DNA from: Siniperca chuatsi
Taxonomy: Eukaryota; Chordata; Actinopteri; Centrarchiformes; Sinipercidae
DNA: 64,000 nt
Direction of reading: 5' to 3'
Assembly (NCBI RefSeq): GCF_020085105.1
Contig: NC_058059.1
Location: 22,154,042-22,218,041, forward strand
Notes under the pieces: model-generated
The model's input: the letters and a program-made list of their open reading frames with translations, nothing else
Told to the model about the DNA's origin: nothing
Databases searched by the model: none
Made by a program: the position numbers and the translations under genes
In this document: positions 22,402 through 35,800 of the stretch, one piece after another
Position numbering within the stretch: the first letter of the stretch is position 1
Layout of the letters: every line of letters starts with the position of its first letter

Positions 22402-22896
22402 AATAAGACCATTCCTCTTAGTACACTCTAAACAGAAATTAAATGCAATCATCTGTGCAGTCTCTGCAGTGCTGCGGAAACATAAAACTGGCTGAGATTA
22501 ATAACAAGAAAACAGACAAAGGCAAAAGTATGAAAGTTATTTATTTATAACTAACACTTTTGAATGTATCCCCATGCACCCCCAGCATTAAATGCACTGT
22601 TTACCAGAAACCAAATGAAAAATAAAAACTTTTACAGTGCACACACTAAAAAACTAATACTGACTGAGCATAAGATGACAATCCAAATTATTTGGGCTGT
22701 CAGCTCTGAAAACATTTCACAGTTTAGAACATAGGTGAAGAACATAATGGCATCAAAATATAAGCATCTAATATTTTATACTCCAGTAGATTGATCACAT
22801 GATATATGAACCCTTAAGAGTTTTTAAAAAAAGAAGTAATGGGTTACTTACATATTGGAATAAAGCATGTGGCAGTACAATTTAATGTGTTCTCAT

Positions 22897-23509
22897 TTAA
22901 AGCTGCATTAGTCAATATTTTCATATTGACATTGAATGAAATGACTGCCTGCAATGTGAAAGGTGTTACTCGTAGTGACAAAACCACAGGGTATTCCCAC
23001 CAACTCTGCACCTCGACAGCGCTTTTTAGCCTCTTTTAGCTCCCAGCACCAAACTGCAGACAGACAAAATGAGCAACTAGCTGGTGAAGAAAGTGGCGGG
23101 CAGAAACCATACTTGCCCTCTCTTGGGTTTCCTCCCGGGGTCACAATTCTCCCGTATTCCTCCCGATTTATCACCCTTTTTTTCTCCTTTTTGTTGTCAC
23201 AACCTGTTTCTGGCACTGTACAGTCGTGAGGAGGAAGAGAGCTGCTCGCGATCTCGCCTCGCCCTCCTCAGTGAGTGAGAGACGGAGAGAGAAATGGAAT
23301 GAACGAATGAATGAAAACTGATGAATATTAATTTATACCAGAGATTCACACAAGTTCACGCCAGAGGGGCAAATTATTCTGTATTCTTTCCTGAGAATTA
23401 AAAGTAAAATGAAAACTATTTAACATAAAAATGCTGTTGCAGTGACTGTCCGCTTGCTGTGTTGTTCTTCTGTCCTCTTGTGGCCAAATGTTGATCAATG
23501 CAGCTTTAA
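22897..23509. mobile_element. MITE-like element with about 20-bp inverted ends
   Basis: The left end TTAAAGCTGCATTAGTCAAT pairs with the right end, whose reverse complement is TTAAAGCTGCATTGATCAAC. The inner part contains AACTAGCTGGTGAAGAAAGTGG, a phrase shared (in either orientation) with the repeats at 45611-46625 and 62650-63740, so these are one superfamily. It probably falls in the ghr 3'UTR or just past it. Confidence 0.65.
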
Positions 23510-23888
23510 CAAAGATACTTATTCATATTGTATTGGATTGTTTTGTTGTAGACCTGTTTTTTAGGCATCAGAGAATTGAAAATTTTTTTAGGCAATTTCC
23601 AGCCCCAGTTTGTGTTATTTCCCTTTGAACGGTTCCCTTTCCGCAACTGCAGTAAAACACATTCTTGTTTGCTCTTCCTCCATCATACCGAACTTCCAAC
23701 CCCGTCGACTTTACAGGAGGTAGAGGTGGTTGCAGGACAGGCAGAGACGCCACCTTCAACTATTTTAGGAGAGCTGACATTCAACACTCAATCGTGGGAC
23801 CCTCAACAGAGTCAATCTCCAAGACCGTTCCCAAGCTTATCTCTGCCTTTGATTGAACAATCTTAACTTTGCACAATTCACTGCTGAT

Positions 23889-26800
23889 CTACGGTGTGAT
23901 GCTTCCCAAAAGGTCAGGGGTCAGGTAGCCATCTGGTGTCGGCGTGGTCTTTGGGATTATCAGCTGGGGAGCAGGTGTTGAGTTTGGTGTCAGTAAGAGG
24001 CTGTTCTCCCTGTCAACACCCTCTACCACGGTGTACACAGGAGCAGGGGGAAGAGGGGACATGGGGGTTGTATCCGATTTGTGGTAAGGGGACGGCAAAG
24101 AACTCAAGTCTCCTCCTGTCTGGCAGGATTCACTCGTGTCTCCTGTGGACAATTTTAGGCTTGTTTTTCCTGCGTTGAGCTCTGAGGTGTAACCTCCATG
24201 ATCTGGATTCACCACCAGCAGCTGAAACTCTTTCTTTTCTTTCTCCTTCTCCACAATGATGTCTTTCTCTGTGTCTTTGCTAGTGGTTTTCTCCACCTCA
24301 GTCTGTTCTTCAGGTGACAGCAGCACCTTGCCGGACGACCTCACCTCACTCACCTGGGTGTACAATGCCTCTCTGCCCGGTGCTACAAAAGAAGGCTCCC
24401 CAGCGGTGGGGCTCTGGACCGGGGAGCTGGGCTCACAGGCTGTCGGGAATGATGTTTGAGTCGGGATGAGAGGGTGGAAAGGCGATGCTTCTGGGTCGCT
24501 GGGGAGATCTGGGTCGCAGCAGCTGGCCCGGCCCGAGTCGTCATCTCTGAAGCCGATGGAGAGGGGAGTGCAGTTGGAGGACAGGGAGCGGTGCATGAGA
24601 CAGTCGGTGTCCAGGTCTGTCAGTCTGTCGTTCTGCTCCTCAATGTCCAAATCAATGAATTCCACCCAGGGGTCGTTGTTGTAAAGCTCTGGCCTCAGAT
24701 CAGGGGGGCCTCCCAGGATGGATGTCAACTCCCTCAGCTTCCCTTTCTGTGAGATAAAGAAAATTGAGGTGATTTGAGGTCACTCAAGAGGCCACATTCA
24801 GCTGGTGAGTTAGGTCGGCTGCTTCAGGGAAAATTCCACTTTATTACTCCTTGGGTCTTATTTTTGTAGCTTTGGCTATCATTTCTATCAGTAATACAAC
24901 ATTGTTCTCATCAAGTTAATTGCTGAGAACTGGGAATGCAGTGACACCGCTAAAAACAAGTCAGACGGGTCAAGAAACACGAGAAGTCAGACGATCACAG
25001 GTTTTAAACAATCCCGCAGGTTAGCCATACTTATTTGGAAGCGAAAATGTCCTTCCTGGTTTAACTTTGAACCGTAGTTGTGCGCACACAGTTTTCCTGT
25101 GCAGTGAGGGATTCTTACTGACATTTTGAGTGAGGTCACTTTCGGTTTTACCTCCAATAAAGTGGTTTAGATAATCTGAATAGACTGTTGGCCAAACCTG
25201 CCTGATCGTCTGACTGCTCATGTTTTTTGCCTTGTCGGACTTTGTTCTAGCGATGTGATGGAATTACTTTAATGAGTACAATTTCATCATAACTGGCAGA
25301 AATCATGGCCAACACTATGAAAACGAGACTTTTCCAGAAACCAGAATTTTCCTTTATAGGGTAAATTCCCCCAAAGCACAGAAAACATATTTTCCCATGT
25401 AGTGGTATAAAGACACAACAACACAAATCCAAGAACAGCATGAACAAAAGAAGAAACACGACGCCCATACAGACACACACCAATGCCTTTCCAACCCTTC
25501 CAAAGCCCAAAGCACAACAAAAATTAAAGAAAAAAACAATCTAATAATCAAGGAAATATAACCTAAACCTTTTTGAGTTATTGACCACTGAGACTTCAGC
25601 CCCTACCTCAATACAATGGAGTCAAACAGAATTTGGTTTGTGGTGCTAAAATCATCACCAAATGACCTGTACATTTGAAAAAATTAACAAGAACGGTTTG
25701 CATTATATGTGAAGACTTGACATTACATATTGACAACATCAGATATTCTTTTTGAGTGGAAAGAGTGCCTCCTACAGAGTGTCGCATTATGGGTTGTTTG
25801 TAGCCTTATTGTTGCTAGGCTAGCGAGTTTCTTCAAGTCTGTTTACAGTGTGCCTTTTAGAGTTAGTCAGCCCTAAAAGTGTTGAAGCCCAGTTCAACCT
25901 ATGGGAGTTTGTCACAGCTTGTGTAACGTGTTTGCTGCCATGGAGGACATAAATTCACACTAAGTGAAAATGAGTAGAAAGCGCCTCCCGTCATCTTACA
26001 GCAGAAACGCACCGGGGACTGAATCATCTGTCAAGTAAGAATTGCTGGTGTCACAGATGAGGAGCTCAAAAAGACAAAATGCTGTCAGAGAAAATTATTT
26101 CGACCGATTCCAAGAGTCTGACAAGGAGAGTGTGTAAGTGTGTGACTGATGAACAAGCAACACAAATATGGGATTTATGTTTTGCTTTAATGGAAGTATT
26201 TCATGTTTTACTTTTACAAATATAATCAGGGTCGTCTAATACTTTATTCTATGTGCGATTGACTACTCGATCTGTGAAAAATGTGTGAATCCTTTAAGTT
26301 AGAAAGTTGGAAATGATGACAAAATTTACGGAAGACTAAGGTTGTTAAAAAACAAGTCAAAACATTAGGAACATTTTCTGTGGGCCTGAAAATGGTTTCC
26401 CTTTTAGGTGAAGAATCACTTTAATACAGAGTGAGCTAGTAAATTAGGTCATGGTCAAGCATCATAAAATGTCGATGAATACCTTCAGTAGTTCAGAGTC
26501 AATTCCTCTTATCTTAGGTCCAGGAACAGGAGGCAAAAGAATAACCATCAACCTTAGGGAAGAAAAAAAAAAAGCAAAAATGTGACATAACACAGGAATG
26601 ACAATAGAACACAGAAAACACACTTGACTTCAGACCTCCGTATAAACATTGAGGAGCAGATGTACAGAATGTCTCGCTGTTTAACACCTTTGAATGACAC
26701 CCCTGATAACAGAGACACTGAGGCAGTTTTTCAAGGTCAAGCAGCCCACACAGTGTGCTGGTCACTGAGCAGCGTACTGCACTTTCTCATTTCTCTAAGC

Positions 26801-29800
26801 TTTTCAAATTCTTTCAGTCCTACACAGAAATCCTGATGGTTGTAAACAGTGTTGTGGAAGCTACTTTGAAAGCGTAGCTTTGCAAAGTACCAATTACTTC
26901 ACACTGGAAGAAGTTGAATTACAGCAAAGCTACGCTAGGGAGAAATCTAGTTTGGTTAACTAAAGCTACTTAAAACTACTTTTAATTATCAAATTGGCAA
27001 TGTACATGTGATACGAAATTGTAAAACTCAGTTGAGTTTATTGCAGAATGTGCCCACTTGTTCACAGGTCATACATAAACCAAAAAAATAAAATACCCCA
27101 CTATTCATGGGAAAGTGCAAGGGATGTCAGCTTTAAATTACAGTAGAGAAGCAATGGTAAAATAAAAAATAAAAATCCTTCCTTTCCTACAGTTTCAGTA
27201 GTTGACTCCACAAAAAATGGCAAAAAAAAAGTAATTTAACTACTTGAATCACTATGCAAATATGAATGTAGTTGAACTACCAGCAAGCTACTGTAAAGTG
27301 CAGTTAAACTACTAGTTTAATTACATGTAGTTCATTACTGCCCAACACTGGTTGTAAAATACTTACTTTTCCTGCTGTGATATGATGACTAACATCAGGA
27401 TGGCCACTAAACACAAGGCACCGAAGATGAGCAAGGCCACCACTGGCAACCTCGACACTGGGAAAAGAAATGCACACAAATTCACATATTGCATCGTAAA
27501 ATCAAAACAATCAAAATAAATAAGTGATAAAAGGCCATGAAAGGCTATGTTTTATGTTGACAAATGCATAAATCACAGTTTCAGACATGAAATACATAAC
27601 TTGCTGCTTTTATCACTGTTAATGTAATGGCTCGCTGTCCTTCAGACATAAAATGTTGCATATGGCTTTCATCAGCCATGACAGGATCCTTACGGGAAAA
27701 AGTCACACAAGATGTGCATTTTTTCTCTCAGTGTATTGTGCTGCTGTCGCCTTTATGTTAATCTGACAGCATTTAGGTCTGACCTAATAAGATTACTTTT
27801 ATGTATAAGTGACTTAAGTGCTTATGTGGATATGAGACTTATGTGTAAAACTGCAATCACATTTACTGTAATGAGGTGCATGTCTGAAAGCAGCTTTAGA
27901 ATAACCTGGTTTAGACTGCAGACACCTGGCTTCCTCCGTTATTAATTTATTAGATTATTACTGTATTTCTACTGTATTGTATCATCTTACAAATGTCACT
28001 TTAGAATGCTTTATGGATGCTTTTACATAAAGTCAGATTCACAGGCCCAGTTTGTGCATCTCTTTTAAACATCATTTTTAGCCATGCTAGCTGCACGGTT
28101 GATCTTGTCTGTCGGTCAGTCGGTCCACCTCTTTGGTGCGGACAGAAATGTCTCAACCACTATTGGATGGATTGTCGTGTAATTCAGTACACACATTCAC
28201 GTTCCCCTCAAGATGAATTGTAATCATACTGGTGGTTCCCAAAAACTTTGCAAAACTAATGACGTTCCCATCAGCCTCAGCTGAACAAATGTTAGAATGC
28301 TAACATGCTAAACTGAAATAAACATTATACCTGCTAAACATCAGCATGTCAGCATTGTCATTGTGAGCATGCTAGCATGCTGACGTTAGCATTTAGCCAT
28401 TACGGACATGTCTTCAAAAACACATGTAAATATTGAGATATTTGTTCTTCTGCTTGTTTTTTGACAAGTACAATGGCTTACTTCTGTGGCTCATCAATGC
28501 AAAAATTAGTATGCATATTTAGGCAATATTTAGGCATAAACTGGGGCTGGATTCACACATGGCTACTGGTACATTCTTATCACAGCGTTAAGAAGATCAC
28601 GTAGGTAACTACTGGAATATAATTTCTTTTTCATGCAGTGATTCAAGCTGCTGATGCTCAGCGAAAGGAGCAGGGAGCTGTGAGGTGAGCTGTAAGTAGG
28701 AATATTGAAAGGTTTATTCACAGCGACAAGGACATTCAGCTACAATTGAAAAACCTTTAGAACAGCATTTGTAACAGCTTTGTCCATCCAGTCTGTGAAC
28801 ATTGCAGTGAGTGTTTACCTTTAGATGGGATGTGCACGAATACCGAGTCACTAAATTCTCCAAACTCTTTCCCACCGAGCATTTTGCACCGGACCCGAAC
28901 CTCGTGATTGATGTTAGTTTGAAGCCCAAAAAGGGAGCGATGTGTGCTTTTCACAAGGTCGACCTGTGGTGAAGAAAACAAGGTTCAAATACCAGAAGCA
29001 GTGCTACAGCATTACAATCTTCTCCTCAAAGAAACATTTCCTACGACATTAATAAAACGTTTACTCTACAAGTCTAGTCGTGGACTGAGGTTAACTGATG
29101 CACATAAAAGTATGTTTTAATTTGATACTAAAATTCAACCTAACTGAAGTTCTAATTTAGCACACTTAAATAAAACTTAGAAGACACCCACCGCTTCCCA
29201 CAGGTCAGAGCTGACGTCGCGGTACTGGACCTCATACTGCAGTGTCATCCATCCCGTCTCCACGTCTGCAGACTGTGGAGGCTTCCAGCTCAGCATGATG
29301 TCATAGTAAGTGCCTGTCAAACTCACATTCAGCAGCGTCCAGTTCAGGCCGACTGGAGGGTCCGGTCGCACTGCCGAGCAAAAAAGAATTCTAGAGTAGT
29401 TTTATCATCAGCAACTGAACAAAAATCTCAGTGTTTTAACTGACAGTGTATTACACACATGTATTCATGGATGCATTCGGTAATACATGGGTGGTGGAGG
29501 CATGTCAGTTGGAGTCAGGGAGTCCTCCATTGGAATAAATAAATAAATTTGTTAAGGGGAAAAAACACCAAACTAATCATTCTATAAAGATTTTACATAG
29601 ACACCGTAACATTTCATCCATATATGATTGCTGAACACATCATTCCAAAACCATGGGCATTAATCTGCTGCTATAACAGCCTCCACTGTTATGGGAAGAC
29701 TGTCTACAAGATTTTGGTACCTGGCTGCAGGGATTTGCTCCCATTCAGCCACAAGAGCATTAGTGAGGTCGGCCACTGATGTTAGGCCAAAGTCATTTGA

Positions 29801-32800
29801 ATACATCGTCTGGAAACCATGAATGTCTGTACAAAATTTTGTGCCAGTTCATTAATTTGATATTTCACTGAATAATTGAACACTTTGACCTACTGGTGGT
29901 GCAAGAGAAAAAGTCAGAAGATCACCAAAGTCAGTAGGATTTCTCCTCTAGGGACCATGAATATCTGTCGCAAATTCCATGGCAATCCATCAAATAGATG
30001 TATTTATTCCATTTGAGAAAATGGACAAAAAAAAACTGTTTAGGCTTTTCAGAGAGACTGATACTAGTGGAACAGTAGCTAGTCTGGAAGTTGGGGAAGA
30101 GCATTGGTATTTTTTTTTCACCAAACAGTTCCTAAAGGTCATTCCCAGCAAAGGAGGCAGGAACTGTTTGCAACCGGAGAGGTGCAATTCAGGATAAATA
30201 TTCCCTGTTATAAATTGCTCTTTGCTGGTCACCTCTAAGTGGAAAGTGGAATATAGGAAGAACTCACATGACTGTACACGGGTTTTTAATCAACTTTTTA
30301 TCAACTTTCTCTAATCTGGATCATGACGGTGGTCATGGTGGGCAGTGAGGCAGTAAACTCACCAATGTCTTGAACATGGAAGAGTTTCTCGTCATAGAGG
30401 ATGCCTTGATCCCTCGAGCAGAGCTGGACACTGTAATATGTCCAGATGGATGTGTGGTTCTCATTGAAGAAGCACTCATTTGGCCTGTCGGTGCTGTATT
30501 GAGGACACTCACTCCACTCTCTAGGAGAGGCTTGGGGGGGCCTGCAGGGGGGAGACAACATGCAGTCTAAAAACAGTACAACAGTATGAACAAGAGGAAG
30601 GAGGTGACAGGAAACACCACTTCATTCAGTCAGAAAACCTACTCAACAAAGCTGTTTCTGAATATTTAAGATAAATTCTCTGTAGTGAGTATCTTTAGGT
30701 TCAATAATATAAAAATAATAACAATAAAAACAGAAACAGGAATATACTCACACACACCCAAAAAACTATAGTAAATCAATATGGCAAAACTATTGTTTTT
30801 ACACATTTTCCCTGTCACACACACAACATACAAACCATCCCCATGTCCTTATTCTATAGCTGCAGATCCTAACAGAATAGCTAAAACATGATGCATATTC
30901 TTTGTACCCTCAGACCCCTACCAGTAGTGCGGTTTAAAATGCAACGTTTGTCCTGAAGGTGATGCTAGAGGAAAGGTCAATCCTCTTGGGAGTGTCAGTA
31001 AATTGCATGCCAATCTGCAAGTAAGATTATGAGATATCTTGTGAACAAAGCTGACATTTTGGTTTGAGAGCGGTGGTAGAGGAAAGTTTATGGAGTAGGC
31101 CTGCACTCCCGATTGGATTAAATACTGATTCAGAAAGTCCTGATTTGATTCACTTCAATTCATTTTGATTATTGAAGATTAAACTATTACGACATGAACC
31201 CCAGTATTGCATAAATGTGAAAGTGCTTCTCAGAACATACATTTATTTTTATTCCACAAGTAAGCAACATTGCTGCTTTCTTTTGCATAAAAATATTGTA
31301 AATACATTTCCCTGTCATAAAATTCTGGACAAATCGAGTTGGGATCATCAACTGAAAATTGTCATTAATCAAAAGATCACCAAGAGTGAAATGGAATAAA
31401 CCCTAAAATGGAAGGGTTCATCCTCTGTGGAGGATGAATGCGATCAGTTAATATCATGACAATACGCTCATTAGATTTTGATATGTTTGTGTCATTAGAA
31501 ATTGTGGCCAAAGTATGGCGCAAGAGAATATCAGTGGGTGAAAAAAAAAACATTAGGGTTTATTCTCTGGGGACCATGAATATTCAAAAATAATTTTCAA
31601 GGGAATCCAGCCATGGGTTTTAATCATGTTGTTCATAGGTTAAAGAACAAATTTGGCCTGATGGTGGCACTAGATGAAACGTCAGGGTCACCAGAGTCAT
31701 TGCAAATCATCCTATGATGACCACGAATATCCAAACCTAACTAAAAGTCAATCTGGCAAGAAGCTGTGAAGATATTTTGCTCTGGACCACACAGATGGCT
31801 AGATGGATGCCATTGTGAGGGCCCTGCTGCTAATGGGCAACAATCTGACAAACTGGCAATATTCTATGTTTCTGTGTCTAACAATAAATTGATCCTACTA
31901 ACAAGTATTGGCTGTGTAGCCAAAGCCTGATATATCTTATTCTTCTGTGCCATAGAGCTCCATTGTTGTCCACAAACTATTATTATTTTGAGTCAATCGC
32001 ACATTAAGTTCACCGTCGCATGCTGCCACTTTTTATTCGAAATTAGAACTGGGGAAAAAAATGTATATTCACACTGCAATGACCTGTTTGGATTCTAAAT
32101 TTGCAGTCTATAAGAGCAACAGACTGTTTGAAGTAGTTTGCCTTGTGGTCCAGCAGACGACATTCTTAAAATTCTCTATCAGCTTGACCTATTGCATGCC
32201 CTATTGACCTATCAATAAACTAAGCTAATAACTAAAAATGGAGCAGGACACTAGCGAGCAAAGTTGTGCCGACATCATACCAGCAACATTACACCTTTCA
32301 CTCCAGTTTCAATGTCTTTATCTGTAGAATGTCACAGACAAAAAACATTTTTTTAACTCAACACTTCCCGTATCTGTTTCAACCTTTTCTGTCTAAACTC
32401 AATCTAAATGAAATTAATAATGAAATTATATGACACATTCTATTATTGACGGCCATTATCAAAGGCAAACTCAATGTAGAAGGATAGGGCTGGCAGTAAC
32501 AGCGCCGCAGAAGCAACGCTGTCTGTTTGGACGCAACACGCGTGCGAGCCGCAGCAGTTTAGCGAGGTAGCCGTCACGCACAGGTGGCCCAGGCGTTACT
32601 CTACAACAACAACAAATCTGAGGACTCACCTGCTAGCTTGCCACCCCAAGTGAGGCAGTGGAAGCACCAGAAAAGGGTGGAGCAACGTCAACTATACAAC
32701 CTCTCTGACGCTCTACTTTTCACCACACGCAGGACCCTTGCCAGAAGCTTGTAAAAAGGCCAGCACCCATAAGATAGCAAGAGTTATATACAAGGATAAG

Positions 32801-35800
32801 CAGCCTAGCATTATTTCGGGATACGAGTTTTCGGGGTTGTGTTCGAATTGATTTGAAGAAATTACATTTTAGTTCAAACACCAAAAGTGTATTACTCCAC
32901 AGCAGAAAATATTCCTAGTCTAAAAACTACAAGGATTTAAAAAAACAAAAAAAAATATAATTGTGAGCCTTTTTTTATGTCTTCAGTAGGAACCACCCCT
33001 CACTTTTTGTTAATGTAGAATAAGCGGAGATCTTGCGGCTCGGAGAGGCTCTGGAAAGTGCCTACACTCCATCTGCAGCGGAAAGTCTCCATGTTGGCGG
33101 AGACACAGCCAGTGATGTGCGGGTGTCTCTGGAGGAGGCCTGTAGGGAGACATAGAGAGCGGAAGAGAAAGAGAGAGGGAAATAATTACACATCCAATTA
33201 TTTTTCAATACTGTGATCTGTTTGGCTTTTTTTTTTCTTTGTTGCAACTGTTATGACTCATCGTTGCCTTTGAGGGTGGCTGCGCTGCGCTTCAGGGACG
33301 GGATAATAACCTAACTCCAGTGAACAGTCCAGCCGCAGGGCGAATATCAGCATTTTCCTGGAAGTCATTTTACTGCTCTTGAAACAAAAGCTGCAGCTGG
33401 AGAGTTCACTGCCAAGGCTGTCGTGGAATAAGCTATAAGCTATTTGTTTCCTCTGTACTCAGAAACGCACTTGCACAGAAAGTACCACTTGGATCCTGTT
33501 TTATTGGCTCCATAAACTTTCTACAACTCTCTTGCAGCAGACTTTAGCTGTGTCCCAATTCCTGTCTGTCTGTAGTGTGTTTATACTGTGAAAGTGACAA
33601 AATTAAGTATGCTCAAAACAGTCGGTATGCATACTAAAAAAATACTTTTTTAAGTGTGCTGTAGATGGACACTGTTGTCCCACAGAAAGATGTGGGATAC
33701 AACAAAAACAAACGATCTTTGTAAAACCACTTTGCTTTTATTTGTTAAAGGGGAACTAAAAAAAAAGTTGTATAAAGCATTGTGTGGCTCCAGAGGGAGC
33801 TGCGTGAAGTCTGATAAATTGCCTCAAGTGACGTCAAATGCCGTTAAAAATGTAAAAAGAATAGATTATCGCATTTCTGTTTGAGGCTAGTGGCTCGAGG
33901 CTACTAGCATAACACACCCACATCTCCGATCGAACTGTCAGCCGCCAAGTTGTGTTGTGGGTAATGTAGGCACCAGGTTTTGACAAGGAGGATGAATGTG
34001 AGGAATACAAAAAGACACCTGTCTGGGTCTGCTGCATCGATTTTGATCATTTGTTTTTTAACTGTCTATTGTGGGTTTGCCAGTGTTATAGGAGTATAAT
34101 GCTGAATCGCTGGAGTACTCTTTCAAGTTCAGTTGGCAGCTTGATTGACAGCTGTTGGTGCACATATGGTATAATTTCTTGTTAGTACAAGTTTTTTTGC
34201 ATTTTGTGTATAATAACTGCAAAAACAGCATATGCACCGCACTCATTTATGAGCTCATTTGTGCCACGCTTTCTGTTACATTGCAACATAGCAAGAAAAA
34301 AACACTCACTTGCTGCTAGTAGTATCTAACCGTGCAGATAGTTTTGTTTTATTTGCCCAGGATTTAAGATATCCTTCTGATACAATAGAGGTTTATGGAA
34401 TTTCTTTTGTGGTGATCACGACATTGAAAAGTTACTTTAAAATGAACAACATCTCTTTCACAAAACACTATTCCGGTTACTCTGGGCAGTCCACAGAACA
34501 CACTATCAACCGGTTTCATGGGTACTATTTCTTTGGGGAGAAAGTAGTCCCTTTTAAAACTGCTGACTGTGAGGATCTGGATTATCAGCCAGGCTGACAT
34601 TATCTGCAGATATTTGCTTATTGCAGATGCAATTGCAGATATGTGAGAGGTAATTCAGAAATACTGTTCAGCTAGTACATATCACAAATCTTAAAAAAAA
34701 CGAATTTAAATGTGTATGTGTTTATGTTCAAAATCTATATTGGCCGATATATTCTTTTTAAGTCTCAAATATCGATATCCCTATCAATCTCAAAATTCCA
34801 GTATCCAGGGCTCTGCTGAAAGCCTGGGCATACAAAGCCAAAACTTAGACAAAAAAAAAAAAATCTTAACTTAACGTACATCTCACAGTCTTCAGAAGTG
34901 GATATAGCTTGCTTAGAAAACATTGTGCATGACTAGCTACTGTACCACTAGAGGTAAGGAAATATGTTTGTTTAATGCAGGTGAACTGGCCCTTTAAACA
35001 AAGAGCTGAGGGAGCTTCTTTTTTTTCTTTACATTCCGTTAAGTAAACACTGCTGATTGTATTACCAGGAGGCTTTGTGATCAATGATTCTGAGGACAGC
35101 AGCAGCAGTAGTCAGCTGACCACATCAGGATTTCAGAGAAGAACAACACACACGCTCGTCCTGGCTGAGTGCCGAGACGTGTGAGGACAAGATGGCTGCT
35201 TCACAGCTGAGAGGCAGCGCTCGGAGCAGATGATGAATACCTCTGGCCCGCTCAGGGTTCCTCAGGGAAGGGGAGCTACAGGTTAAAAATAACCTGTTTA
35301 CCAGATCCTCGACTCCTCCTCGGAACTCTGCTTAGCTCAGGATTAAGAGAAAAATCAATTTGACACTCAGATATGCGGAGCATTTTTGCGGCTCACTTTT
35401 TTCATGATGAATAAGGACATGGGGATGGTTTGTATGTTGTGTGTGTGACAGGGAAAATGTGTAAAAACAATAGTTTTGCCATATTGATTTACTATAGTTT
35501 TTTGGGTGTGTGTGAGTATATTCCTGTTTCTGTTTTTATTGTTATTATTTTATATTATTGAACCTAAAGATCTGAATAAAGATCAAATTCAAAGAGCGAG
35601 AGCATCACATTTACTCAAGTACTGTGCTACTACTGTGCTAAGTACAATTTTGAGGTACTTAGATGGCCAATACGACACTAACAATGTTAGAAATCGTCTC
35701 ACAATTTCATTTTGCCATAGTGTTTATACCGAGGTAGCTATTCCTTTAATATCTCTGGTTGTATTAGACGAGTGAGGGCAAATCAAGGGGCAGGACTGTT

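Larger units (their letters stand above)
21826..23888. other. Between ccdc152 start and ghr stop
   Basis: This holds the ccdc152 upstream region (about 21830-22030), two MITE-like elements (22039-22401 and 22897-23509) and, on the minus strand, the probable ghr 3'UTR. A minus-strand AATAAA near 22541-22546 is one candidate end for the ghr transcript. No further coding exon was found. Confidence 0.5.
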
